A stretch of DNA of 64,000 nt from Artemia franciscana. Its lineage: Eukaryota; Arthropoda; Branchiopoda; Anostraca; Artemiidae. The notes below the pieces were generated by a model. It saw only the letters and a list, made by a program, of their open reading frames with translations, searched no databases and was not told the DNA's origin. Every line of letters begins with the position of its first letter. The stretch's first letter is position 1. The stretch covers positions 992,001 to 1,056,000 of the forward strand of contig NW_027062693.1 of assembly GCF_032884065.1 (NCBI RefSeq), written 5' to 3'. Positions 35,025 through 46,576 of the stretch are shown piece by piece. The translations under genes and the position numbers were made by a program.

Positions 35025-36839
35025 ATTCCGGTACAGAGATTAGGTACGAATACTGAGATTCTTTTACGGGTACAAGGACTTCTATTGGATATATCGGTAG
35101 AGGTATATTAAACTAATAACATTATTTATTCTTATTTATGTCATTAACATTTTAATAATTATCTGTCGTCTAGGAATCAAACAGGGAGGAAACACCCCCT
35201 AAGATTCAAGAAATCTTACTGAATATCAAACAGTAAGATTTAGCCTACCATAGAACCCTACTGTAGAAGTTTTAAGCTTCTATATACGTCACTGTAAAAT
35301 TCTGCTATTTTTGCAAGGAGAAAGATCCGTGTTTATTTGTTGGTTCTTTTCGGAGGTGATCGTATCGAAATAATGGTCCTAGAAGATCGGGAAAGGCTTC
35401 ATTCAAATGGAAATTAAAATTTCTAGTTTTAGTCACCAAAAAAGATCGGAGGACAACTACTCCCCCTCTCATATCCTTTTTATTGCCAAACATTCCTGAT
35501 AAAAAATTTGCGATAGCTATTTGTTCAATTTAGTTGAAAGATCCCATAACTATGTCTATAAGGGTAAAAGGCCTCAACAGCCCATGGGGAGAGGCCCATA
35601 AGTTTTGAAATGTGTCCACTGTTTACGCATAGTATTTGTTATTGGAAATTATCCACCCTTCTCGGGGGGGGGGATTTTGTGCTTTGGGTGGGTTGTCATC
35701 GGGAGAGTTTTGCTTGTGGAGGAAAATTTCCGGGTAGTGAATTTTCCAGGGGAAGTTTTACACTGGAGTGATTTGACAGAAGTCCTATACAAAATTCTTG
35801 TTAATTGTTTTACATCATCTTTGCCAACTCAATTTTGCATGTGGAGATTTTTCGGGGGAATTATCCCTGGGGCTATTTTCCGTGTGTTTGGAGTCCCAGG
35901 AAAAAATTCCCATGGAAGGGGGGGCATTTTCAGAGTGATTGGGAATCGATTAGAAATGAAAGTCTTTTTCAAAGTTAAGTATGCTAAGGAGAATTTTTCA
36001 GGCTGCATCGTCCACAAAACAAATTATTGAGGAGGGAAAGGATTTTCCTCCCCCTCGCGAAACCTAAAGCGAACAAAATTAGGCTATTGCTTCACAGTCT
36101 ATCTAAAAAAAATATCAATAAAACTAGTACAAATGAAAAAAATAATCATATTTCCCTATGCTTATAGGATTATAGAAAACTAGCGCTTTACTAAAAACAC
36201 AAAAACCAAGCAAAAAACAAGAATGTTGATTTAATAATTAAATATGATTACGTAGCCTGACAACAACAAATCAATAAAGCTTTACACAGTCTTACACTAG
36301 TTGTGATATAAGTAGCTTTCAGTATATAATTAAAATTATCTTAAAAACACAAGCAAGAAAATAATAATTTTAAAAACCGCAAAGTCACTGAACAGCATGC
36401 AGAAATATTGGATTGATTTATCAGGCAGCATTTTGGTTTCACCCGCCATAATACTAATAGCGAGTAATAAACAGTGAGTGAGTTGTAAGAAATACGCTTT
36501 AGTATTAAGGCCGTGATTAAGTGAACTTGAAAACATCGAGCTTCAAAATTGAAGTGAAGTTAGCCTTCTGTCTTTTAATTCTCTAGAGACCGTTGGTTGT
36601 CAAAACTTCAAATAGCACCAATTATCAAGTCTTGTCAAAGGTTTTGATTGACAGCTTCCTTTGGTGAGATGTTTCAGCCGAGAAATAGTAATATATTTGG
36701 CTGGGTAAAAATAAAATTTTATTAGTTAAAGTAAAATAAAAATTTTAAGATTTACAATTTTTTTAAAAATTCTTTAATTTTTTAAATTTTTTACTTAAAA
36801 TTTAAGTAGAAATAAATTTTATTAGTTAAAGATATACGC

Positions 36840-37640
36840 AACTTACAAATTAGCTTACGTAAAGAAACTTCTGTATTCTCATATTTTTATTGCATATATG
36901 AGGGGGTTCACCCCCTCGTCAGTACCTCACTCTTCACACTAAAGCTTAAATTTTGTCCCAATTTCTTAAGAATGATCCCTGAATAACAAAAGCCGTAGAA
37001 TAAATAGTTGAAATTTCTAAAAATACTTTAACGTAAAGAGCGAGGTATTAGGAGGTGAGCCCCTCATATGCGTAATAATTTCTGTTCCTTTTAACAGAAA
37101 TTATTATGGAATATTTACAGGAATTAATATTTACAAGAAAATAATAACAGGGATATTCTGTTCCTTTCAGTTGAAAAACTTTGCCATATTTATTTTTTCA
37201 TTGTTTTTTTTTTAAAAAATTCTAGAAAATCCTGCGCTCCCTTCATGGAAATTTTCTTCCCCGATGACAAATTCCTCCGTGAAAAGTTCCCCCAACATAT
37301 CCCCCTCTTCTCAACCCCTGCCCCCAACCAAATGAAAACGCCCCAGAAAACGTCTGTACACTTCCCAATAACCATTACTATATGTAAGCACTGGTCAGTG
37401 TTAGTAACCTGTAGCCCCTCCCACGGGGACTGTGGGGGAGTAGGTCATCCCAAACGGCATAGTTGTAAGGATTGTCGACTACGCTGAATAAATGGCTATC
37501 TCAGAATTTTGATCCGGTGACTTTGGGAAAATAATTAGCGTGCGACGGGGGCCTAGGCGCCCTCCGATTTTTTTGGTCACTTTAAAAGGGCACTAGAACT
37601 TTTCATTTCCGTTAGAATGAACCCTATCGCAACATTCTAG
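36840..37640 (-). repeat. AGGAGCGAC-family composite repeat, inverted partial copy
   Basis: Contains the family's second hairpin (GCATATATGAGGGGGTTCAC and ACCTCACTCTTCACACTAAAG with AGAGCGAGGTATTAGGAGG, 36890-37075), then the GAAAATCCTGCGCTCCCTTC, CCCACGGGGACTGTGGGGG and CTAGGCGCCCTCCGATTTTT landmarks in reverse order. It lies inside the TTAA element. Confidence 0.8.
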
Positions 37641-37740
37641 GACCACTGGGTCGATACGATCACCCCTGGAAAAAAAACAAACAAATAAACACGTATCCGT
37701 GATCTGCCTTCTGACAAAAAATACAAAATTCCACATTTTT

Positions 37741-39346
37741 AAACAGTTCGTGGTAACGAACTGTAGTAAGGAGCGACTAGGCTCAATAGTAACGAAACTA
37801 AAAAAAAATGGAATTTTGATACCAATAGTTATACCAAAAGAATGGCATTTTAATGCTGATTTCAAATATATAAGTTTCATCAAGAATAGTCTTACCCATC
37901 AAAAATTACAAGCCTGAAAATATTTGCCTCATTTTAGAAAATAGGGGGAAACACCCCCTAAAAGTCATACGATCTTAACGAAAATCACAACATCAGATTC
38001 AGCGTATCAGAAAACCTTGTTTTAGAAGTTTCAAGCCCCAATCTATAAAAATGTGGAATTTCGCATTTTGTGCCAGAAGACAAATCACGGATGCGTGTTT
38101 ATTTGTTTTTTTTTCCAGGGGCGATGGGAAATTGGAGGGCACCTAGGCTCCCTCCCATGGTAATTTTCCCCCAAAAGTTACCGGATCAAAATTCTGAGAT
38201 AGCCATTTTATTCACCATAGTCGAAAAACCCAATAACTATGTCTTTAGGGACGACTTGCTCCCCCGCAGTCCCCGTGGGAGGGGCTGCAAGTTACAATCT
38301 TTGACCTGTGTGTACATATAGTAATGGTTACTAAGAAGTGTACAGACGTTTTCAGGGGGATTTTTTTGGTTTGCGGGGGGGATATTTGAGAGGAGAGGGT
38401 TACCGGCGAGGATTTTTCCATGAGGAACTTCTCATGGGGGAAGAGACTTTCGATGGAGGGGGTGCAGGATTTTCTAGCATTATTTAAAAAAAAAACAATG
38501 AAAAAATAAACATGCAAAGTTTTTTTTTTCTACTGAAAGTGAGAAGCAGCATTAAAACTTAAAACAAACAGAAATTATTACGCATATGAGGGGTATACCT
38601 CCTCGTAATACCTCGCTCTTTACGCTAAAGCATTTTTAGTGATTTCAACTATTTATTCTACGGCCTTTGTGATTCAGGGGTCATTCTTAAGGAATTGGGA
38701 CACAATTTAAGCTTTATTATCAAGAGCGAGGTATCAACGAGGGGTGAGCCCCCTCATATACGCAATAAAAATATACGAATATTGAAGTTCGCTACGTAAT
38801 TTAATTCGTAAGTTACGTATATTTTTTACTTACGAAGACGTTCGTAAAAATAATAAGTAAATGATGCCTTTTTAAGTAATGAAAAATAGGAGGGCAACTA
38901 GGCCTCCTCCCTCGCTCCTTTTTTCTCAAAATCTTCCGATGAAAACTGTGAAAAAGCCATTTAGCCTCAAAAAATTAATATGCAAATTTCGTTTTAATTA
39001 TTTATATGTGGAGAGCCAAGATCAAACCGTGCATTAATTCAAAGACGTCCAGAAATTAAACAAAAAAAAAACAAGTTTGTTTAAATGAAAGTAAGGAGCG
39101 ACATTAAAACTTAAAACGAACAGAAATTACTCCGCATATGAAAGGGGCTTTTCTTCCTCAACGCCCCGCTCTTTACGCTAAAGCTTGACTCTTTCTCTTA
39201 ACTCTACATTTTAAAACAGTAAAAAACTTTAGCGTAAAAAGCGGGGCGTTGAAGAGAAAAAGCCCCTTTCATATACGGAGTAATTTCTGATCGTTTTAAG
39301 TTTTAATGTCGCTCCTTACTTTCACTTAAAAAAACTTGTTTTTTTT
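37741..39346 (+). repeat. AGGAGCGAC-family composite repeat, most complete copy
   Basis: Runs from AACAGTTCGTGGTAACGAAC through AAGGAGCGACTAGGCTCAAT, the GAAACACCCCCTAAAAGTC and CAGATTCAGCGTATCAGAAA landmarks, GACTTGCTCCCCCGCAGTCC, GACGTTTTCAGGGGGATTTT, the second hairpin (38560-38790), CTAGGCCTCCTCCC, CATTAATTCAAAGACGTCCA, and the terminal long hairpin (39080-39337). After 39365 the sequence turns into a reverse-orientation fragment of the same family. Non-coding. Confidence 0.87.
39080..39337. repeat. AGGAGCGAC-family long hairpin, copy 2
   Basis: Inverted arms run from AAGTTTGTTTAAATGAAAGT to ACTTTCACTTAAAAAAACTT, with GTAAGGAGCGAC and GTCGCTCCTTAC as the outer signature and GAGTCAAGCTTTAGCG / CTTTAGCGTAAAAAGCGGGG near the centre. 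Confidence 0.88.
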
Positions 39347-39437
39347 TTTTTTTTGTTTAATTCTAGATAGGAGCTTGAAACTACAGTAGGATTCTCTGAT
39401 ACGCTGAATCTGGTGGTGTAAATTTCGTTAAGGTTCT

Positions 39438-39752
39438 ATGATTTTTACGGGTTGTTTCCTCCTCACCTGTGCTTCCAAACTTAAGTCTCTAGATCGTGCA
39501 CGAAAAATGCAGGATCAAAAATCCATAGGCAATCCTTCAATTCGTCGCAATCCAAGTTTCTACCACCAGTCAAGATCCGGTAGGGCAACGGGGAAGAAGC
39601 TACGGGGTTCTGCTCCGCCTCAAGGTTTGTCGCTTGACCTAAATCTCTTGACTTGTCTAGTTCTTCAGCGTACCGCATTATTAGGTATTTTGGATATTTA
39701 TAGCTACCAAGCTCCAAATACTTTTTACAAAGGCGCTGTCTATGTGTGGTAA
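39438..39752 (+). other. Unrecognised open frame inside the TTAA element
   Basis: A 104-codon + frame and a 78-codon minus frame (39717-39481) overlap. The region has more even base composition than its surroundings and is not part of the AGGAGCGAC family. Neither frame resembles piggyBac or Harbinger transposase motifs that I know. It could be a decayed piece of the element's own gene. Confidence 0.2.
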
Positions 39753-41679
39753 CACTTTTAAGATGTATACCTCGCTTTGATTTAATTTTCCCAATGATTT
39801 CGGCTTTGTGTGCACAACTTTACTGAAAGCTCCTGACTATTTCTCATTTCTAGGTTTCTTCATTGCATTGAAATAATTTATGAAAATTTCACACTCCATT
39901 AACAAGCAGCTGATTATACCAGCTTGTCATTTTGGTCTCTTGGGGGTATTATCGGCGATCTGAAACGATTCTTTCTGGCAACCGACTTGTAAAAATTTCA
40001 GGTAGCTGAAAATATTCTAGGGGACTGTTAGAAAACAGGAAAATAAATCGAAAAATGGTTCCAATCATCTTACAGGTTATTGTCTTCTGCTCATGATAGT
40101 ACCGATTTTGTTCTAAAAGCAATATCCTTTATCGAGTACACTTGCGAAAAAGACCTAGACATTTTCTAAGATTTCTAAGCAATTAGAGAAAATAGAGCAA
40201 AATCCTTTCAAACATTTTGTAGCATCTTCAAGAAGCTATGGCCTGATATTAAAAGCGGCATCTTCCGCCAATGAATACTTGAGTACTTTTTAAAAATAAA
40301 TTTTCAATTTAACATGGGATTTTCGAGTTCCATCAGTTCACTTAATCACGGCCTTAATCAAAATGAAGATTAAATAAGCCACAATATGAACTCTAGAAGT
40401 CCGGTAATTTCTCTCTATACATCGGAAAGCTTCAAGTTATGATAAGAATTTTAAAGCTAGTCCTAATACTATCAAGATGGTTTTACTTCGAACTTCTCTA
40501 CAAACAAGCCATGACATGTCCTTTTAAGAACCAAAACGAGAGCCAATCATCGGACTGAACCATTGTGCAGAAGCGTTACCAAATTAAACGAAAAGAAACA
40601 CAATTAAGCATTAATCCTAAAATTTGTAATAAAAAAAAAAATCTACAAAAAATTATTTTTATAGTGTAAAAAGTGTCCTTAATACATTTGCTTTTACTGT
40701 ACCAAAACTTTTATTTTGTGTTTTCACAAAATTTTTGTGTTTCTAAAAAAAAAAGTTTTTCACAAAACTTTTGTTTTGTGTTTTCCATAAAGCTTTAATT
40801 TTCGATAATCCTACAAACATTGGGAAATATAATTATTTTGTTTATCTGTACTTTTATCGATATTTCTTAGATAGACTGTGAAGCAATAGCCTAATTTTTG
40901 TTCGTTTAAGTTTCAACTTCCCTCAAAAAGATTCGTGTTGTTTTAAATTAACCTTTGACCGTTTTCAATTTGAATTTAATGCAGAAGAAGCACTGCAATG
41001 ATCTATTTTATTTTTTCATGGCGGGAGGCAGCCCCCTCATATACGGAATAATTTCTCTCCGTTTTAAGTTTTGATGTCGCTTCTTACTTTCAGTTGAAAG
41101 AAAAATTATTTAATTTCTGATCGTTTTTCAAATAATGCTGAGAAATTTATGCTACACGAAATGGTGTACATGTTTTTGAAGGTGGACAAACTCGACAGTA
41201 AGGAAAAAGTAATAATTTTTCTAACGAAGATTTTTCAGTTTTTCAAAACCTAAGCAAGATATTCGTAGGCCTTATGTCTAGCTTATTTCTCTTAAGATCT
41301 GCCCCCTCCTCCTGATAAATATTTAAACATTCAGGTGTGGAACAGCAATAAACAAGAAAGGCTGGAAAGTAATCTGACAACTAGAAAAATATCACAGAAA
41401 AAAAATGCAAATAGGTTCTTAGTGCTATGATTTCTCTATATATATTGCAGAAAGTTTTATTATCTCTATTAAACAGTAAAAAAAGGAAACAATATGAATA
41501 AATAAATATAACAATAAGTAATTCTTCTTTGAAGATACAACTGTGAGTGGTTCCAGAACCATATGTCTGCACTTCTCCAACTGTTGGACAATAATATAGA
41601 GAATATGAAAAAAAATCCGTATTCTAGTTCAACGACGGCTGAAACCCTTGTGTTTCAGTCGTCGTTTTTAAAGATTGTG

Positions 41680-42593
41680 GCAAAAATTCCAATTTTAGCA
41701 TAAAAAGTGAGGTTTTGACAAGGGGTTGTCCCCCTCTTCAGGGGCGTAATTTACTGGGGTGCAGGGGAAAAATAACCCTCCTAGACGTTGGTTTACCCCG
41801 CAGACTCCAGTTTTCCCCCCTGTTGAAATTTAGTTTCTTAAAGAATCTTGTCAAAACTAAGCTGCATAATTCAAGCATTCATAGAAACGGGTCAGTTTCT
41901 TTAGTTTATCATAACATTTTTAGTACTATATGGTTCATTTTTCAGTTTTTACTGTCATTTTCACTCGACTTTGGAAAACTGGCTCCAACTTAACCATTTT
42001 TGATAAGATTTGATTATTTAGTCGACATTTTCAATGAACAGTAGTTTTATTGAATAAGTTCTTAATAGTAATGTTACTTAAGGAATTCAAATGGATGTAG
42101 ACGGGTATTATTGTTCATATGGATGACAGTTCTGCAGTACTTGGTCTTCTATGTGGCTGAAGCCGTCAAAACCTCCACAACTGTGTTCTCAGATTTATGA
42201 AAGAGACATTAAAAATAAAATTTAACAGCGGAATCTTTTTATTAATTGGGAAATTTTTACAATAAAAATAATTGTTTCAACTCTTCAGGAATCCCTGATT
42301 TGTTTATACCGGATTCTAACTACTCGTCTCTTTACTTCAATAAAATGGGTTTTCTGTCAAAAACAAAATTTAATGGTGGAATTGCTCTGAGAATCGATAA
42401 ACAATTTCAAAGTTGATCTTGATTTTTCAAAAATTGAGCTCATGGAACAAAATTTTAGCCAATCAAGAGAAATATAATCGCATTGCCCTTCGCAAGCTCT
42501 AAACTATATTTTCAGATTATTTTGTTCTTCACCTTTCTAGGCTTGATCCTATTTTTAGGAAAAATTATGCTAGTAATATTCGAGCATCTAATT
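41680..42593. other. No gene recognised
   Basis: 41700-41745 resembles an AGGAGCGAC-family fragment (AGGTTTTGACAAGGGGTTGT). The rest is AT-rich with a 92-codon frame (41715-41993) of no known family. Confidence 0.4.
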
Positions 42594-42691
42594 CAGGGTT
42601 GCCACCTCCTAGTGATTTATCATTATTTCTGGTGATTTTTTATATTGCTTAAAGAAAAAAAATTACTTAAATCTCCACCTAGTGTCAACCT
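42594..42691. mobile_element. Truncated copy of the 201-bp GTTGCCACC MITE
   Basis: CAGGGTTGCCACCTCCTAGT, then GATTTATCATTATTTCTGGT and GATTTTTTATATTGC match the left half of 18898-19098. The right end retains only CCTAGTGTCAACC. Confidence 0.75.
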
Positions 42692-43309
42692 TGGTCTTAT
42701 TTCCACTTTCGTAAAATTCTTTTCCATCTTACTCTTTGGTAGCACAATTGAAAGAAGTTCTACTTTCCTATATTACTGAGAGACTGACAGGTTTACAGGA
42801 AAAGCTGTCGGGAACGACATATTGGCGTTTGTCGCCTCACCACGTTTTTATCTATTTGTTTTATTAATTTTATTACTTAATATTATTGTTGATTTTCGTT
42901 TTGTATAACGTTTTTTGTTGTTTTTTTTTTTCTAAAGTGTTTGCTTTGCTATTTATTTTTTCAGGTAAGTGAGTTATAAATAAATTTTATTGTTATATAT
43001 GTAAAACTTGGTCGTGCATAGATAGATATATAGATATGTGTATTTTAAAGCAAAAAATACGGCCATCAACACAAAAAAGACACAAATACATCAGCGATCA
43101 TATCATCATCACAAATATCATCAGCACTTACATCAGCGATCATCATAAAAAGAAGCAAAAATACAACGAATTTGCATGAGCCATAAAAAAAAACACTTAA
43201 ATAAAACACAATAATTACTCAATACTTTATATTTACTCAAATCAATAGGATTTTTAGTGAAAAATATTTCCAGATATCTAGTCTCAGTTTTGTTACAATA
43301 TCCGTTCCC

Positions 43310-43690
43310 TTATTGTAGAAGGTCCCTGGTACCGGCTCAAGCAATGCACCAGATTATCCTCTACACCTTTTCAAAGCAGGCAAAGTATACCTGTCTTCAT
43401 TGGGGTATCTTTCTTACGAATATCTTTTAAATCTTGCGCTATTGGAAGACAATTAGTCCTGAACTGCAACCACGAAGTCAAATATCTCCATCTGGTGAGA
43501 GCTCCTGCCTGTAAACTACCTTAACACCTTTCTAAAACTTTCATGTTTCCGATTCCTTTACCACCTCACTCCATTTTTCTTCTAGGTGCGTATTCCAAAT
43601 TGTTTTGGCTGCATCATAAGAGGGATTTTTCTTTTGCCTGAATTGACGTGAGAAACTTCCGCAGTATCGGATAAGCAGCAACATCTAGGA
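43310..43690 (-). pseudogene. LINE ORF2 C-terminal remnant
   Basis: Minus-strand frames contain a segment like TIWNTHLEEKWSEV (near 43595), then LQFRTNCLPIAQDLKDIRKK (43475-43415) and GVEDNLVHCLSRYQGP (43370-43325). The pattern LR.GTN.LP followed by a Cys/His-rich C..C.......HCL..C is the C-terminal end of CR1/Jockey-like ORF2 proteins, placed after the RT. Frameshifts and stops are present. Confidence 0.65.
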
Positions 43691-43815
43691 TTTTGTTTCT
43701 AAACAGCAAGATTATGAAACTGGAACTTCTGCAGCAGAAAATCTAGGATTTTGTATCTAAGCAGCAAAATCCTGAAGCAGGAACTTCTGCAGGAGTAAAA
43801 TCTAGAATTTGTTTC
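43683..43815. repeat. 58-59-bp tandem repeat, about 2.3 copies
   Basis: Units start ATCTAGGATTTTGTTTCTAA at 43683, ATCTAGGATTTTGTATCTAA at 43741 and ATCTAGAATTTGTTTC at 43800, each containing GGAACTTCTGCAG. Confidence 0.9.
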
Positions 43816-43819
43816 AAAT

Positions 43820-45380
43820 CTTTATCGACAGATTACTTACAGTTTTGAATCGGGGTCCAGATAAGATCCCAAAATAGCTTGAATACCATTTTCAGGTAAC
43901 TCGAAACGTGACGTTCCCAACGCAGTTGCGCAACGTTTTCCTGTTCGCAACTTAGTATTTTTCTTGCAGTGCCTTTGACCAATGTTAATTTGTTCATGCA
44001 GAGCTTTTATAAGATTTCACAAGAGGAAGAACAATTACAATTGATAGATTTTTTCCGAAGACACTTCCGTCGCTACGGATTCGAGTGGTACTAGTACTTG
44101 AACACAGTCATAGCTGTCTACCCACTCCTCAGATGTAAATAATGTATTAACACTTCCTAGAAGACCAAATGTGGAGTTTAATAGTGATTTCAGAAGCCTT
44201 GCGACGTAAAATGTAATCAAAGTTTAATTTCCTCGTGTATAACCGTCTACTCCTTATTTTCATGAGCTGGAATTATATTGAGCATTCTCTGAAAAAAGTA
44301 TAAAGGCTAATTGACCATTTACTTTTTCTTTTTTTTGCTGTTGTTGTTGTCTTTTCTTTTTTTTACTCTAGGGTGGTCGACCTTCGCAGAGAAGTTAAAA
44401 TTAACATTTTTAAGCAAAAAAGCATTTCGAAGCTACCTCTGGAATTTTGGGCTATGACCTTAAAGTACATAAAGCTCCAAAAGTTTTATTGCGAATTCAA
44501 TAGAAATTTTTAAAACAAATAGTATAAATAGCAAAATCTCCCCAAAACGTGGGGAAGTTTTCTCACGTTTTACATGGAGATTTTCTCTGTGAAAGTATAC
44601 AGGGAAAACCGCTTAAAAATTTGTTATTTTACACTTGTAGTCAGTTTTACAAGCAACCAAATGTTTTCCAGGGTAATTGCCTATGGATTGTTTTGGCTAC
44701 CTGGCTATTATATCTCAAACAGTAGGCTAAGCTCTACAAAAAATGTGGTTCAATCTCGCTCTCTATGATTATAATGAGTGAAGGGTTGAGATGGCTTTCC
44801 AAATTCTGCAGATGAAGAATGGCAAATTGCAAAAGATCGTCCTTATCGGCCAACCATCTAGGGCCCAACAAGAAGCTGGGTGTCCATGAACAGGAGGGGA
44901 TAGGTTAAGATTTATTGGAAATGAGAACCTATAGTTGGTAACAAAAGAGTCAAATGGTACTTTTGCTGAACTGGAATCTTTAATTTTTACACTGAATTTG
45001 ACCTTTCAAGTGTTTTCCTTTTTTTATGACTGTAGCAGTAAATATCCAAATTGCATCAATATTGATTTTCAGTTCAGAGTACCAGCAATCAGATTGAAAA
45101 ATGCTAATTTAGTTCATCATCACCCAAAGCTATAATCAGATCTTCACAGAGTTGGTTTAGGCAAACTTTGAAAAGTATTGGCAGACGGATAAAGCTGGTT
45201 GACTTCAATTTGGTAGGCCAGCCTGTACAGGAATTCATCTGACTTTACCCTTCCTTAAATTTCAGAGTACCTGAAAGAACATGCAGGCTATGCAGCAATT
45301 TAGTAAAGCCATATTGAGGGAAAGGATCTCTAAACGCTAGGCGGCGCTGATGATGCATGTTTTCATCACAAGCGCTACAT
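43820..45380. other. Unassigned sequence in the 33-kb CZIB intron
   Basis: On the minus strand 44010-43845 is open (ALHEQINIGQRHCKKNTKLR, later ENGIQAILGSYLDPDSKL) and is followed by a consensus GTAAGT, and 44220-44035 is open for 61 codons. These may belong to the LINE remnant next to them or be a decayed gene copy. + strand frames at 44574-44768 and 44935-45135 show nothing recognisable. Confidence 0.3.
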
Positions 45381-45385
45381 TCCCC

Positions 45386-45410
45386 TATATAAGTTCCCAC
45401 ACTCATCAGT
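45386..45410 (+). promoter_or_regulatory. Possible core promoter (TATATAAG and TCAGT)
   Basis: TATATAAG at 45386 and the arthropod initiator-like TCAGT at 45406-45410 lie about 22 bases apart, slightly closer than the usual TATA-initiator spacing, in a locally GC-richer stretch (GCGCTACATTCCCC). The only downstream candidate is the short frame at 45650. Confidence 0.2.
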
Positions 45411-45649
45411 ATAGACTTGGAAAAAAGAATAGACTTGAACAGCTTTTGTATCAGATTTTATGCATTGTTGAAATGTTTAAGCAGTAACAAGTAAAAAATT
45501 GTAGGCGACAAATACAACTGAGAGGTTTTTAGGAACCAGTTACGCAGCATCAGTTAACAAGGTTATGATAACCACCTAATCAGCACCTATTCAATTTCAA
45601 AATTTTGTAAATGTTTTTTTTTAATACCGCGATATGTGTTGCGTCCACA

Positions 45650-46545
45650 ATGAAAAGACGTGAAGATCCTTTAATATACGATACTGCTGCATGGTGTCAA
45701 TATTGTTCTAAGTCATTTACCACTGCTAATTCAGATTCAGCTTTCAGATATGTTTATTTGAGACCTCATTAATAAGCTGGGGACCCTCTATATCCTTTAT
45801 ATAGATGATATTATACAGATGATATAGAGATTCTCTATAGACATCCGTTGTAAAAAAAAGAAGAGGAATTTCAGACTTACGATAAAGTTATCCATTTAAT
45901 CTCGGCAACATCCATTATCCATTTGATTATTATCCGTTTAATCTTAGCTATTACTAACTCCTAGATAAAGAGCGAGAAATATCAGCTGCACAAAGAAGTT
46001 TATAAAACTGGGATATTGGGCTAAATCAAAAGACATTTTACGAATCCAAGTTGTCACAACGAGTGTCTGCAATATCTCAAGAAGAGTGCCCACATGATGC
46101 GCTGAGTGCTAAGAAGCCTAGAGATGAAGAGAAGACAGCACAATGCTCTTAAGTTAAACTTTCTGGAAATGTTAACTGGAATGTTGAACCACATCAAAAG
46201 ACATCATATGCATCTGGGATGTGAAAATGACATGTCTGAAATACTTCAGAAACAGTAAAAAGTATTAAGTTGAAAGAACTAGCTTATAGAACAGGATTGT
46301 CGTTTTGCAACATTGCAACATCAGTTTACAAACTGGACCCACAAATGGGCAAAATCAACAAACCAAATCTACAATCTTCTTTTCTCGCATGCTCGTCAAA
46401 TTCCAAACCTGTACTGTGAACTCACAATCCCAATTGTCAATGGAAAATTAATTTCATAATCTGGATTCCCAGTAGAGCGGCAAATTGACAATCCAGATTG
46501 AAATTTTGCAATTCGTCAGTAGAAAAGGCCTATAAGCTCTTTGGA
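45650..46545 (+). pseudogene. Pseudogene-like sequence of unknown origin
   Basis: ATG at 45650 starts MKRREDPLIYDTAAWCQYCS, then KSFTTANSDSAFRYVYLRPH and a stop (41 codons, with a CQYC pair). Further on, frames contain QEECPHDALSAKKPRDEEKT (46075-46140) and, at 46300-46510, FTNWTHKWAKSTNQIYNLLF, ARQIPNLYCELTIPIVNGKL and FPVERQIDNPD, broken by TAA, TGA and TAG. The amino-acid wording looks like real protein, intronless and disabled, so a decayed gene copy or element ORF is likely. I cannot name the parent. Confidence 0.35.
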
Positions 46546-46576
46546 AAAAAAGTATGATTACTAAACTAAAAATTAC

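Larger units (their letters stand above)
36509..40353. mobile_element. 3.85-kb DNA transposon insertion with 19-bp TIRs and TTAA flanks
   Basis: The left end GGCCGTGATTAAGTGAACT and the right end AGTTCACTTAATCACGGCC are perfect inverted repeats. TTAA lies immediately outside on both sides (36505-36508, 40354-40357). The paralogous left arm (near 21790, reverse complement) reads AGTATTACTCAAAATG without the insertion, an empty site with one substitution in TTAA. TTAA duplication suggests piggyBac-type; a 3-bp TTA or TAA duplication (PIF/Harbinger-type) is possible. No transposase is recognised inside: 36840-39350 is AGGAGCGAC-family sequence. Confidence 0.88.
33881..41680. repeat. Right arm of the giant inverted duplication (about 4 kb, split by a 3.8-kb insertion)
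   Basis: Reverse complement of 31011-20675. The arm runs 33881-36508, is interrupted by the TTAA element (36509-40353), and resumes at 40354 to end near 41680, where a terminal hairpin (AACGACGGCTGAAAC ... GTTTCAGTCGTCGTT, 41631-41666) is found. A 141-codon frame at 35605-36030 is a by-product: the same sequence in the left arm is not open throughout. Confidence 0.88.

Noticed and set aside
35605..36030. 141-codon + frame, the longest in the window
   Set aside because: It lies in the right arm of the inverted duplication, and the left-arm counterpart (23140-22780) is not open across it. Composition follows the G-rich repeat, and no domain is visible.
39481..39717. Transposase gene for the TTAA element
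   Set aside because: The overlapping frames show none of the piggyBac DDD or Harbinger DDE motif contexts that I can recognise.
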